DNA from: Bacteroidales bacterium UBA4284
Lineage (GTDB): Bacteria > Bacteroidota > Bacteroidia > Bacteroidales > UBA932
Length of the DNA stretch: 17,888 bases
Reading direction: 5' to 3'
Assembly: GCA_002395925.1 (NCBI GenBank)
Contig: DGVM01000144.1
Coordinates: forward strand, 180 to 18,067
The position numbers and the translations under genes were made by a program. The notes beneath the pieces were generated by a model that did not search any database, was not told where the DNA came from, and saw only the letters and a program-made list of their open reading frames with translations. Numbering within the stretch: the first letter of the stretch is position 1; every line of letters begins with the position of its first letter. Below, piece by piece: positions 1 to 7,533 of this stretch.

Positions 1-301
1 TGATGATGCCGGCGTTGTTGACCAGTATGTGGATAGGGCCTACTTCGGCGTGAATGCGCTCCACAAGGGCTTTAACGGCCGTTTCGTCAGTAACGTCGCA
101 CACATAGCCATGTACGTTGCGGATACCGGCCTCATGGTAGGCGTCGAGCCCCTTTTGCATGGAGGCCTCGTTGGAGGTGTTGAAGATAAGATTGTCGATT
201 CCCGCCTGAACGAATGCCTTGGCAATGGCGAATCCGATTCCGTAGGCAGCACCTGTGACCCAGGCGTTGCGGCCTTTGAGAGAAAAAAGCTGTGTCATCA
301 T
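1..301 (-). CDS. SDR-family dehydrogenase, gluconate 5-dehydrogenase/KduD-like (partial, 3' end outside window)
   Basis: The reverse strand encodes the first 100 residues of a classical short-chain dehydrogenase; the rest lies beyond the left edge. Visible motifs are LFSLKGR at residues 5-11, the nucleotide-binding VTGAAYGIG at 15-23, the acidic CDVTD at 68-72 and the NNAG of the Rossmann core at 95-98. FSLKGR..WVTGA.YGIGFAIA is typical of Bacteroidales gluconate 5-dehydrogenase or KduD-type enzymes, which interconvert keto-deoxy-sugar acids with NAD(P)H in the cytoplasm. Divergent KDG kinase and KDPG aldolase genes support a role in uronate or gluconate breakdown. Two adjacent ATG codons (301 and 298) are possible starts; both lie about 15-18 nt from the predicted transcription start. 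The exact substrate cannot be told from this fragment. Confidence 0.85.
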   Translation of the reverse strand, partial: MMTQLFSLKGRNAWVTGAAYGIGFAIAKAFVQAGIDNLIFNTSNEASMQKGLDAYHEAGIRNVHGYVCDVTDETAVKALVERIHAEVGPIHILVNNAGII

Positions 302-319
302 ATACCGATTCTTTTTTTA

Positions 320-350
320 CAAATATACAAACGATTGCACGATTAAGCAA
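320..350 (-). promoter_or_regulatory. Bacteroidota-type promoter for the leftward SDR gene
   Basis: On the reverse strand a perfect TATATTTG (TAnnTTTG, plus-strand 320-327) is preceded by TTTG (plus-strand 348-351) with a 20-bp spacer. The predicted start near 316 gives a leader of about 15 nt. The promoter overlaps the rightward promoter of the LacI-family gene. Confidence 0.7.
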
Positions 351-365
351 ATTTTTATATCTTTG
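335..365 (+). promoter_or_regulatory. Bacteroidota-type promoter for the lacI-kdgK-eda operon
   Basis: TTG at 335-337 and TATCTTTG at 358-365 are separated by 20 bp, matching the Bacteroidota -33/-7 pattern. The first plausible ATG (375) starts only about 10 nt after the -7 element, so the leader would be a few nucleotides. The -33 part coincides with the -33 part of the opposing promoter, forming TTGC-N8-GCAA at 335-350. A direct repeat ACGATT (331-336 and 339-344) also lies here and may belong to an operator. Confidence 0.7.
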
Positions 366-374
366 TGTCCGCCT

Positions 375-1361
375 ATGGTAACCATTACCGACATAGCCGA
401 GGCCCTCGGCGTCACCCCTTCCACCGTTTCCCGCGCCCTTGCCGGCAATCCCAGGGTAAGCGAAGAAAGACGCCGCGAGGTACAGCAGGCGGCCGAACGC
501 ATGGGCTACGAACGCAACATCGTCGCATCCAACCTCCGCCGCGGCAAGTCGGACGTCGTAGGGATAGTCATCCCCCGCATCAACCGTGAGTTCTTCTCAA
601 ACGTCATCAGCGGCGCCGAATCCATACTCGGGCGCGCCGGTTACCGCACCATCATCTGCCAGACGCACGAAGAGATGGAAACGGAGCGCAGGGTCCTCCG
701 CGCCCTCAGCCGCCACCGGGTGGCCGGCGTCCTCATGTCACACGCCATAGGGTCCCCCGACGGCAGCCATATCATTCCGGCCCTGGGCGACATCCCGCTG
801 GTGCAGTTCGACCGCGTATTCGACGAGCTGCCGGGAGCAAAGGTGGTCGGCGCCAACTTCGAAGGCTCGTACGAGGCCACCGTCCACCTCATCCGCAACG
901 GTTACAAGCGCATCGGCACGCTGGCCGGAGTCATGACTTCAGGAGTTTTTAAAGACAGGTTCCTCGGGTACCGCAAAGCGCTGGAAGACAATGGTCTGCC
1001 CTTCGACGAAAGCATAGTCTTCCCTGATTCCATAGTCCGGGAGACCGGGCACGACGCCTGCCTGCGCGCCATCGAAGCGGGGTGCGACGCCCTGTACAGC
1101 TCCGGCGATTTCTCCGCCCTGGGAGCCATGGACGCGCTGCGCGAAAGGGGCATCGACTCCCCCGGGCAGTTCGGCCTCGTGGGCACAGCCAACGAGTTCT
1201 TCGCTTCGCTCATGACCCCTTCGCTCACGTCTCTCGACCAGCATCCGAACGAAATGGGCAAGCAGGCCGCACTGGCATTCCTGGAGGGCCGCTCCGACAC
1301 CACCGTCATCCCGATGGACCTCAAAATACGTCAATCATCCAATCGTTTATATCATGGCTAA
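375..1361 (+). CDS. LacI-family transcriptional regulator
   Basis: A 328-residue protein, close to the usual LacI-family length. Residues 3-22 are the helix-turn-helix (TITDIAEALGV.PSTVSRAL), followed by the hinge-helix region and, from about residue 60, a periplasmic-binding-protein-like effector domain that starts with VGIVIPRI and ends in the family's LKIRQSS tail. The reading frame is open upstream to 255, but the ATG at 375 is chosen because the HTH begins right there and the promoter lies just before it. The stop overlaps the kdgK start by 8 nt. It most likely senses a KDG-pathway intermediate and controls this operon and the divergent SDR gene; the ligand is inferred from neighbours only. 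Confidence 0.92.
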   Translation: MVTITDIAEALGVTPSTVSRALAGNPRVSEERRREVQQAAERMGYERNIVASNLRRGKSDVVGIVIPRINREFFSNVISGAESILGRAGYRTIICQTHEEMETERRVLRALSRHRVAGVLMSHAIGSPDGSHIIPALGDIPLVQFDRVFDELPGAKVVGANFEGSYEATVHLIRNGYKRIGTLAGVMTSGVFKDRFLGYRKALEDNGLPFDESIVFPDSIVRETGHDACLRAIEAGCDALYSSGDFSALGAMDALRERGIDSPGQFGLVGTANEFFASLMTPSLTSLDQHPNEMGKQAALAFLEGRSDTTVIPMDLKIRQSSNRLYHG

Positions 1362-2391
1362 AGTAGTAAGCTTCGGCGAAGTGATGCTTCGCCTTTCCAC
1401 ACCGGGCTACCTGCGTTTCGCACAGGCCCGCCAGTTCGACGCCACCTTCGGCGGAGGTGAGGCCAATGTGGCCGTATCCCTTGCCAATTACGGCATCGAC
1501 GCCCATTTCGTGACCCGTCTCCCCGACAACGACATTGCGCAGATGTGCATCTCGGAGCTCCGCGGCCTCGGCGTCAACACCTCTTCGATCGTGTACGGAG
1601 GCGAAAGGGTCGGCATCTATTATCTCGAAACCGGCGCCGTAGCACGCGGCAGCAAGGTTATTTACGACCGTGCCCATTCGTCCATATCCGATATCAAACC
1701 CGGAATGGTGGACTGGAGGAAGGTGCTCCAGGGCGCCGACTGGTTCCATTGGACGGGCATCACCCCGGCTCTCTCGCAGGGTGCCGCAGATGCATGCCTC
1801 GAGGCTATCAAGGTCGCTAACGAGCTGGGAGTCAAGGTCAGCTGCGACCTCAACTACCGAAAGAAACTCTGGAAGTACGGCAAGAGCGCATCCGAGGTCA
1901 TGCCTGCCCTGGTAGAGGGATGCGACCTCATCCTTGGCAACGAGGAAGACGCAGAAAAGGAATTCGGCATCAAGCCCGAAGGCTTCGATGCAGAGAAGAC
2001 GGGCGGCGAAATCGACCAGTCCCGCTTCGAGAGCGTATGCCGTCAGCTTATGGCGCGCTTCCCCCGCTGCAAGAAGGTGGCCATCACGCTCCGCGGATCC
2101 ATCAACGCCAACCACAACACCTGGGGCGGCGTCCTCTTTGACGGCACTACCCTTTGGCAGTCAAGGCGTTACGACATCACCCACATAGTCGATCGCGTAG
2201 GCGGCGGCGACTCCTTCATGGGCGGTCTGCTCTACGGTCTTCTGGCATACGACACAGACCAGCAGGCCATCGAGTTCGCTGCGGCGGCCTCCGCTCTCAA
2301 GCACACCATAATTGGAGACTACAACCGGGTAAGCGTCGCAGAGGTCGAAGGCCTCATAAACGGCGGCGGCAGCGGAAGGGTTTCACGATAA
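1354..2391 (+). CDS. kdgK: 2-keto-3-deoxygluconate kinase (PfkB family)
   Basis: A 345-residue PfkB/ribokinase-fold sugar kinase. The N-terminal substrate-side motif GGGEANVAVSLANYG is at about residues 30-44. The C-terminal PfkB signature DRVGGGDSFMGG contains the expected catalytic base Asp286. The family phosphorylates KDG to 2-keto-3-deoxy-6-phosphogluconate (KDPG) with ATP in the cytoplasm. The next gene encodes the aldolase that would cleave this product, which makes KDG the likely substrate rather than another ketose. Its ATG lies inside the end of the regulator gene (8-nt overlap), suggesting translational coupling. Confidence 0.9.
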   Translation: MAKVVSFGEVMLRLSTPGYLRFAQARQFDATFGGGEANVAVSLANYGIDAHFVTRLPDNDIAQMCISELRGLGVNTSSIVYGGERVGIYYLETGAVARGSKVIYDRAHSSISDIKPGMVDWRKVLQGADWFHWTGITPALSQGAADACLEAIKVANELGVKVSCDLNYRKKLWKYGKSASEVMPALVEGCDLILGNEEDAEKEFGIKPEGFDAEKTGGEIDQSRFESVCRQLMARFPRCKKVAITLRGSINANHNTWGGVLFDGTTLWQSRRYDITHIVDRVGGGDSFMGGLLYGLLAYDTDQQAIEFAAAASALKHTIIGDYNRVSVAEVEGLINGGGSGRVSR

Positions 2392-2402
2392 CAGCTAAAT
2401 CC

Positions 2403-3065
2403 ATGTCCAAATTCAATAAAATCGATACCATAAGTATCATCCGCAAGACCGGCATAGTGCCGGTTTTCTACAATTCCGACATCGAACTCACCAAGAAGGT
2501 GGTCAAAGCATGCTACGACGGCGGCATCCGCGCCTTCGAATTCACCAACCGCGGCGACGGAGCCCACAAGGTCTTCGAGCAGCTGATGGCTTTCGTGCGC
2601 GTCGAATGCCCCGAAATGGCCCTGGGCGCAGGAACCATCCTGGACGCCGGAACGGCATCGCTATACATCCAGATGGGCGCCGACTTCCTGGTATCCCCCT
2701 GCATGTGCGAAGAAGTCGTCAAGCTGGCCAACCGCCGCGGAATACCCTATTCGCCCGGCTGCGGTACCGTAACGGAAATCGTTCACGCACAGGAGCTTGG
2801 CTGCGACCTCGTCAAAGTTTTCCCCGCAGGAAACGTTGGCGGTCCTTCCTTCGTCAAGAACATCCTGGGTCCCCTGCCCTGGTCCATGATCATGTGCACC
2901 GGAGCCGTTGAGCCCACCGAAGAGAACCTCAAGGCATGGGCTGCAAGCGGCGTTACGGCGGTAGGCATGGGCTCCAAGCTCTTCCCAAAAGAAGTAATAG
3001 CCAGCGGCGACTGGGCATCGGTTTCCGCCCTCTGCCGCAAGAGCCTCGAGTGGTTCGGACGATGA
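2403..3065 (+). CDS. eda: KDPG/KHG aldolase
   Basis: A 220-residue class I aldolase of the KDPG/KHG family. The Schiff-base lysine is Lys138 in LVKVFPA, and the catalytic glutamate is Glu46 in the segment GGIRAFEFTNRG. GAGT at residues 75-78 and SPGCGT at 117-122 are further family motifs. It cleaves KDPG to pyruvate and glyceraldehyde 3-phosphate, completing the route begun by the kinase 11 nt upstream. The frame is open far upstream, inside kdgK, but the ATG at 2403 opens the conserved N-terminus. The stop overlaps the next start as ATGA. Confidence 0.93.
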   Translation: MSKFNKIDTISIIRKTGIVPVFYNSDIELTKKVVKACYDGGIRAFEFTNRGDGAHKVFEQLMAFVRVECPEMALGAGTILDAGTASLYIQMGADFLVSPCMCEEVVKLANRRGIPYSPGCGTVTEIVHAQELGCDLVKVFPAGNVGGPSFVKNILGPLPWSMIMCTGAVEPTEENLKAWAASGVTAVGMGSKLFPKEVIASGDWASVSALCRKSLEWFGR

Positions 3066-5170
3066 AAAGACATATCTTCGTTGCAGCAATGGCAGCAATA
3101 ACAGCAGCTGCGTCATGCGCTCCGCAGCTTCCCCAGACCCGCAAGGACGGAACTGTGGATTCGTATTTCGGCACCGACGTACCCGACCCCTACCGTTGGC
3201 TCGAGGACGACAGGTCCGAAGAGACCGCGGCATGGGTCGAAGCGGAGAACAAAGTCACATACAACTATCTACGCAAGATTCCTTTCCGCGGGAAGCTCCT
3301 GTCCAGGCTCACCGAGGTAGCCAATTACGAGAAGGTCGGCACTCCGACCCTGCGCAAGAACGGCAAGTGGTACTTCTACAAGAACGACGGGCTTCAGAAC
3401 CAGAGCGTCCTCTACGAAATGGATTCTCCCGATGACAGCGAGCCTCGTGTCCTGCTGGATCCAAACACCCTCAGCGAAGACGGAACCGTCGCCCTCAAGG
3501 GTGTTTACTTCAGTCACGACTGCCACTATATGGCCTACAGCATTTCGCGCAGCGGAAGCGACTGGCAGGAGTTCTATGTACTTGACCTCCAAAGCGGAAA
3601 GCTGCTCGACGACCACATCCTTTGGGCCAAGTTCTCCGGAGCTGCATGGCGCGGCGACGGCTTCTATTACAGTGCCTACGACGCCCCCAGCGGTTCCGAA
3701 TTCTCCGGTAAGAACGAGGTGCACAAGATATACTATCACAAGATAGGCACCCCCCAGTCGGAAGATACCCTCTTCTTCTCCAATCCCGACGAGCCACTGC
3801 GTTTCTACACCCTCAGCATCAACGAGGAACAGACGATGGCCTTCCTTACCGAAGACGGGGCCGACACCGGCAACAACCTCTACGTCAAGGACCTCGTGAA
3901 GGACGGCGACTTCGTGCAGATGACTCCCGACATGAAGTCCAACAGCTACCCCGTCGAGACCGACGGAAGCCGGATATACATCTTCACCAACTTCGGCGCT
4001 CCGATGAACCGTCTGATGGTTGCAGACCTGGCCAAGCCGCAGCAGGCAAATTGGAAAGAGGTCATCCCCGAGGAGCCCAGCGTACTCGAAGACGTAAGCT
4101 TCGTTGCCGACAAGATGATCCTGACCTACTCCAAGGATGCCTCCACCCATGCATATGTTTGCAATGCCGACGGTTCCGGACGGCAGGAGATTGAGCTCCC
4201 CGGCGTGGGCAGCGCTGCATTCAACTGCCGCAAAGGCGAGCCCTGGTGCTACTACTCCTACTCTTCCTTCACGACTCCCGGAACAATCTATTCCTTTGAT
4301 TCCCAGAGTCTCAAGAGCGAACTGTACCGTCAGCCGTCCACCGCATTCGACCCTTCGGCATTCGAAAGCCGCCAGGTATTCTTCACTTCCAAGGACGGCA
4401 CCCGCATCCCCATGTTCCTGACCTTCCGCAAAGGCCTGGAGCCCGACGGGAGCAATCCCGTGTACCTCTACGGTTACGGCGGATTCAACATCTCCCTGCC
4501 TCCTTCCTTCTCGTCCAACCGCATACCCTGGCTCGAGAACGGCGGCATCTACGCCCAGGTCAATCTGCGAGGCGGCAGCGAATATGGCGAACAGTGGCAC
4601 ATGGCCGGCACCAAGATGCAGAAACAGAACGTTTTCGACGACTTCATCGCAGCTGCCGAGTGGCTTATCAGCCAAGGATGGACAAGCAGCGAACGGCTTG
4701 CCATCGTGGGTGGTTCCAACGGAGGCCTGCTGGTCGGCGCATGCATGACCCAGCGTCCAGAGCTGTATGCAGTCGCGATTCCGCAGGTCGGAGTCATGGA
4801 CATGCTGAGGTACCATAAATTCACCATCGGCTGGAACTGGGCCCCCGATTACGGCACCAGCGAAGATTCCCCCGAAATGTTCGAGTATCTCCGCAGCTAC
4901 TCCCCTCTGCATAACATCAAGCCTGGGGTCTCCTACCCTGCGACACTTGTCACCACCGCCGATCACGACGACCGCGTGGTTCCCGCACATTCATTCAAGT
5001 TCGCAGCCACTCTCCAGGAGTGCAACGCAGGCCCTCGCCAGGCTCTCATCCGCATCGACACCAAGGCGGGTCACGGCGGCGGCAAGCCTCTGGCCAAAGT
5101 ACTCGAAGAGCAAGCCGATATCTATTCCTTCATCCTTTACAACATGGGACTGAAGTATCAGGCCGAGTAA
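3062..5170 (+). CDS. Secreted prolyl oligopeptidase, S9A family
   Basis: A 702-residue serine peptidase, the usual length of prolyl oligopeptidase. It opens with a short signal sequence ending in AAASC at residues 16-20, so it may be a lipoprotein or a cleaved periplasmic protein. DPYRWLEDDRS near the mature N-terminus is typical of S9A. A beta-propeller region follows, then the alpha/beta-hydrolase domain with nucleophile Ser552 in GGSNGG, the acidic residue in DHDDRVVP (634-641) and catalytic His671 in AGHGGG. The family cleaves short peptides after proline. It overlaps eda by 4 nt (ATGA), so it is co-transcribed with sugar-acid genes although no functional link is obvious. The catalytic triad looks intact. 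Confidence 0.93.
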   Translation: MKRHIFVAAMAAITAAASCAPQLPQTRKDGTVDSYFGTDVPDPYRWLEDDRSEETAAWVEAENKVTYNYLRKIPFRGKLLSRLTEVANYEKVGTPTLRKNGKWYFYKNDGLQNQSVLYEMDSPDDSEPRVLLDPNTLSEDGTVALKGVYFSHDCHYMAYSISRSGSDWQEFYVLDLQSGKLLDDHILWAKFSGAAWRGDGFYYSAYDAPSGSEFSGKNEVHKIYYHKIGTPQSEDTLFFSNPDEPLRFYTLSINEEQTMAFLTEDGADTGNNLYVKDLVKDGDFVQMTPDMKSNSYPVETDGSRIYIFTNFGAPMNRLMVADLAKPQQANWKEVIPEEPSVLEDVSFVADKMILTYSKDASTHAYVCNADGSGRQEIELPGVGSAAFNCRKGEPWCYYSYSSFTTPGTIYSFDSQSLKSELYRQPSTAFDPSAFESRQVFFTSKDGTRIPMFLTFRKGLEPDGSNPVYLYGYGGFNISLPPSFSSNRIPWLENGGIYAQVNLRGGSEYGEQWHMAGTKMQKQNVFDDFIAAAEWLISQGWTSSERLAIVGGSNGGLLVGACMTQRPELYAVAIPQVGVMDMLRYHKFTIGWNWAPDYGTSEDSPEMFEYLRSYSPLHNIKPGVSYPATLVTTADHDDRVVPAHSFKFAATLQECNAGPRQALIRIDTKAGHGGGKPLAKVLEEQADIYSFILYNMGLKYQAE

Positions 5171-5183
5171 TACGGATTTTTCA

Positions 5184-5191
5184 TATATTTG
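5184..5191 (+). promoter_or_regulatory. Candidate -7 promoter element (TATATTTG)
   Basis: TATATTTG matches the Bacteroidota TAnnTTTG element exactly and lies 21 bp before the ATG at 5213. I see no convincing TTG about 20 bp further upstream, where the sequence is the end of the peptidase gene, so strength is uncertain. It would separate the phosphatase pair from the preceding operon. Confidence 0.55.
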
Positions 5192-5212
5192 CAGAAACCA
5201 ACGTTTTAGAAT

Positions 5213-5413
5213 ATGAAAGTCAAGGTAAACCGGCGGACCGTGGAAATCTTTGAAGGAGCCCGCGTACGCGACGCTGTGCTGCGCTATCTGGTTCTGCGCA
5301 AAATGGATCTCAAACTTGCCCAGGACTTTCAGGCGGAAGATGCCTGGGGCCATGCGATAGGAGCCGACGCTCCCCTCTCTGACGGTCAGACGATAAAAAT
5401 CAAAGGATTATGA
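5213..5413 (+). CDS. Small ThiS/MoaD-like (beta-grasp) protein
   Basis: A 66-residue protein with the pattern of a ubiquitin-like beta-grasp domain: a hydrophobic first strand (MKVKVN), EIFEGARVRDAVLRYL leading into the helix, and a final LSDGQTIKIKGL strand as in ThiS and MoaD. It lacks the C-terminal Gly-Gly that sulfur carriers need, ending in KGL, so it is probably not an activated sulfur donor. No signal peptide is visible. Its stop overlaps the start of the 5'-nucleotidase-like gene by 4 nt, suggesting coupled production and perhaps a linked role. Fold assignment is inferred from the pattern; the function is unknown. Confidence 0.7.
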   Translation: MKVKVNRRTVEIFEGARVRDAVLRYLVLRKMDLKLAQDFQAEDAWGHAIGADAPLSDGQTIKIKGL

Positions 5414-6840
5414 GAAAACTCGTCGCAACCGTACTTGCGGTATTGTCCGGTGTCGCCGCCTTTGCCCAAAGGTCCGAGGTCCACATCCTCTCCGGCAACG
5501 ACATGCATGCCAAGATAGAGAACTTCCCCAAGCTTTCCGCTATCGTTGACAGCCTGAGGGCCGAATATCCTGGCCTGCTGGTACTCTCCGCCGGCGACAA
5601 CCGCACCGGAGAGCCACTCAACGACATGTACGAGGTTCCGGCCTACCCCATGATCGCACTGATGAACCAGATAGGATTCGACGCCACCACCCTGGGCAAC
5701 CACGAATTCGATTCCGGTGCGGCAGGCCTTGCAAAGCTCACTGCGCTGGCCAACTTCCCGCACATCTGCGCCAACGTGATTCCCGACCCCAAATGGGGCA
5801 TGCAGCTCCGTCCATACGAGATATTCGACGTCAACGGCACCAGCGTCGCAGTCATAGGTGCGGTACAGGTAGGTCCCTCCGGGATACCCGATTCGCACCC
5901 CGACAACTGCAAGGGAATCGAGTTCAAGCCGGTCCTGCAGACCCTCCAGCAATACAGCTGGCTGCGCGACAAATGCAACGTCGTGCTCCTGCTTACGCAC
6001 ATCGGCTATGAGGACGACGTGGAGCTCTCAAGGCACGTACCCTGGGCAGACCTTATCGTAGGCGGTCACTCGCACACACAACTTGACGGCGGCGAGATGC
6101 ACAACGGCCTGCTGATTACCCAGAACGTCAACCGGCTGGAGCGCGTAACCCACATCACTCTCGTACTCGAGAACGGCAAGGTGGTGGAAAAGAAAGCCGA
6201 GAACATAGATGTAGCTTCCTTCCCCAAGGAAAACGTCGCCACGGCACAGCTGCTCAAGTTCTTCAGTGCCAACCCCGAATTCCAGCGCACCATCTGCGAG
6301 CTTCGCACCCCCCTGGCTTCTTACGAAGAGCTCGGCTGCCTCATGGCGGACGCTTTCCGCTACTGCGGCAAAGCCGATGTGGGATTCGTAAACGCAGGCG
6401 GCATACGCTACGGCGAGCACGCCGCGGGGCCCTTTACCGTCTCGGATGTCCTGCGCCTCGACCCCTTCGGCAACGATGCCGTAATGCTGGAGCTTTCCGG
6501 CGAGGAACTCAAGCAGATGCTCATTGCCTGCGGCAACGCCGACGGCTACGGCTTCCCCAAGGTATCCGGCATCAACTGTGAGCTTATTTACAGCAAAAAA
6601 GCCCCCGAGAAGCTCAAAGACATCAAGATTACCAATCCCGACGGCAGCAAGTTCGACCTCAGGAAAAAGACCTACAAGGTCGTCACCAACAGCTATGCCG
6701 CCGCCATAAGCGTATCGGAGCGCAAGGACCAGGGCCACGCCATGAATTACCTGACCTCCCAGATGATAATCGACTATCTGGAAGCACAAGGCTCCGTTGA
6801 CTACGCCGGTGTCTGCCGCCTGACCCGGACTGTCAAGTAA
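5410..6840 (+). CDS. Periplasmic 5'-nucleotidase/metallophosphatase (UshA-like)
   Basis: A 476-residue secreted phosphatase. A signal peptide (residues 1-19, AAFA before Gln20) is followed by a calcineurin-like metallophosphoesterase domain with Asp31 and His33 in SGNDMHA, Asp63 in SAGDNR, Asn97-His98 in LGNHEFD, His197 in LLTHIG and His220/His222 in GGHSHT. These are the expected two-metal ligands. The C-terminal half has the 5'-nucleotidase substrate domain motifs NAGGIR and LDPFGND. The family hydrolyses nucleotides or related phosphate esters in the periplasm. The gene overlaps the beta-grasp gene by 4 nt. Its stop is 1 nt from the stop of the convergent nitroreductase gene, leaving no room for a dedicated terminator. 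Confidence 0.9.
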   Translation: MRKLVATVLAVLSGVAAFAQRSEVHILSGNDMHAKIENFPKLSAIVDSLRAEYPGLLVLSAGDNRTGEPLNDMYEVPAYPMIALMNQIGFDATTLGNHEFDSGAAGLAKLTALANFPHICANVIPDPKWGMQLRPYEIFDVNGTSVAVIGAVQVGPSGIPDSHPDNCKGIEFKPVLQTLQQYSWLRDKCNVVLLLTHIGYEDDVELSRHVPWADLIVGGHSHTQLDGGEMHNGLLITQNVNRLERVTHITLVLENGKVVEKKAENIDVASFPKENVATAQLLKFFSANPEFQRTICELRTPLASYEELGCLMADAFRYCGKADVGFVNAGGIRYGEHAAGPFTVSDVLRLDPFGNDAVMLELSGEELKQMLIACGNADGYGFPKVSGINCELIYSKKAPEKLKDIKITNPDGSKFDLRKKTYKVVTNSYAAAISVSERKDQGHAMNYLTSQMIIDYLEAQGSVDYAGVCRLTRTVK

Positions 6841-6841
6841 G

Positions 6842-7450
6842 CTACAACTCTGTTACCAGTTCGTCGAGCGACTTACGCACCGCGTGGCGCTCCGAAGCCT
6901 GCCCGGCGGGATGACCGACGGGGAACATAGCTACGGGTGTCCATCCTTCCGTACAGGGAAACAGTTCCAGCAGTTTTGCAGGATCGAACGAGCCGACCCA
7001 GGTGGTGCCGAGTCCGAGCGAAGCTGCCTCCATCATGATATGCGTCCCGGCGATTGCGGCATCAATCTCCGCTCCGTTTTTGCCATCACAGCTGCGTACC
7101 CAGGCCTGGGAAGGGTCGCATCCGACCAATATGACCACAGGTGCGTCGAAGGTGTAACGTGTTACGTCCTTGAGTTTTGCAAGGGCCTCTGGAGTCTGGA
7201 ACACCCAGAGGTGAACGGGTTGTTTGTTGACAGCAGAAGGGGCAAGACGCGCGGCCTCGAGAAGCGAGGCAATCTCTTCCTCTGATACGGGCCTGGAAGA
7301 AAAAGACCTGCAGGAATAGCGGGTCGCCGCCAGGCGCAGGAAGGCGCTCTGTTTTGGCGCAGTGTGCTTTGCAACATCCGAAAACGCAGCCCGGTGGTGG
7401 ATATTGGTAATGTCGCTAAGCCAATGGAAAAAAGATTTCTTTTCACTCAT
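6842..7450 (-). CDS. Nitroreductase-family FMN oxidoreductase
   Basis: A 202-residue protein of the nitroreductase family, which uses FMN and NAD(P)H to reduce nitro compounds, quinones or related substrates. The FMN-binding N-terminal motif TRYSCRSFSSRPVSEEEI begins at residue 43, followed by LLEAARLAPSAVNKQPV, and the family's GLGTTWVGSFDP lies in the C-terminal half. The ATG at 7450 is preferred over an in-frame ATG seven codons upstream (7471), which would fall on the predicted -7 element. An N-terminal extension of about 40 residues precedes the core and is longer than in many relatives. The physiological substrate cannot be deduced. Confidence 0.88.
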   Translation of the reverse strand: MSEKKSFFHWLSDITNIHHRAAFSDVAKHTAPKQSAFLRLAATRYSCRSFSSRPVSEEEIASLLEAARLAPSAVNKQPVHLWVFQTPEALAKLKDVTRYTFDAPVVILVGCDPSQAWVRSCDGKNGAEIDAAIAGTHIMMEAASLGLGTTWVGSFDPAKLLELFPCTEGWTPVAMFPVGHPAGQASERHAVRKSLDELVTEL

Positions 7451-7467
7451 ATCGGTTCGGTTTTTCG

Positions 7468-7499
7468 CCAATATACAAAAAATTATCTTTTCCGGCCAA
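7468..7499 (-). promoter_or_regulatory. Probable promoter for the nitroreductase gene
   Basis: On the reverse strand TTG (plus-strand 7497-7499) is followed after 21 bp by TATATTGG (plus-strand 7468-7475), one mismatch from TAnnTTTG. It leaves a leader of roughly 15 nt before the ATG at 7450. Confidence 0.45.
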
Positions 7500-7517
7500 G
7501 AAGTCGCTTAACTTTTG

Positions 7518-7525
7518 TAACTTTG
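7518..7525 (+). promoter_or_regulatory. -7 promoter element for the transporter operon
   Basis: TAACTTTG is a perfect TAnnTTTG. The ATG of the transporter begins only 8 bp later, so the predicted leader is about 5 nt. The segment between this element and the ATG (GCGTCCGCT with the element's last G) closely resembles the one before the LacI-family gene. No clear -33 TTG is visible. Confidence 0.6.
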
Positions 7526-7533
7526 CGTCCGCT

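Noticed and set aside
29..346. A rightward 105-codon frame at the left edge
   Set aside because: It is antisense to the SDR gene, whose glycine-rich and NNAG motifs are clear, and it crosses the divergent promoters.
335..350. TTGC-N8-GCAA read as a proven LacI operator
   Set aside because: The palindrome is fully accounted for by the two opposing -33 elements, so it is reported only as a candidate site.
1321..2115. A 264-codon reverse-strand frame opposite kdgK
   Set aside because: Antisense shadow of a clear kinase gene; no family resemblance.
3269..4990. A 573-codon open frame on the reverse strand, opposite the prolyl oligopeptidase
   Set aside because: It lies fully antisense to a gene with an intact catalytic triad and shows no domain or signal; such long antisense frames are common in GC-rich genes with strong codon bias.
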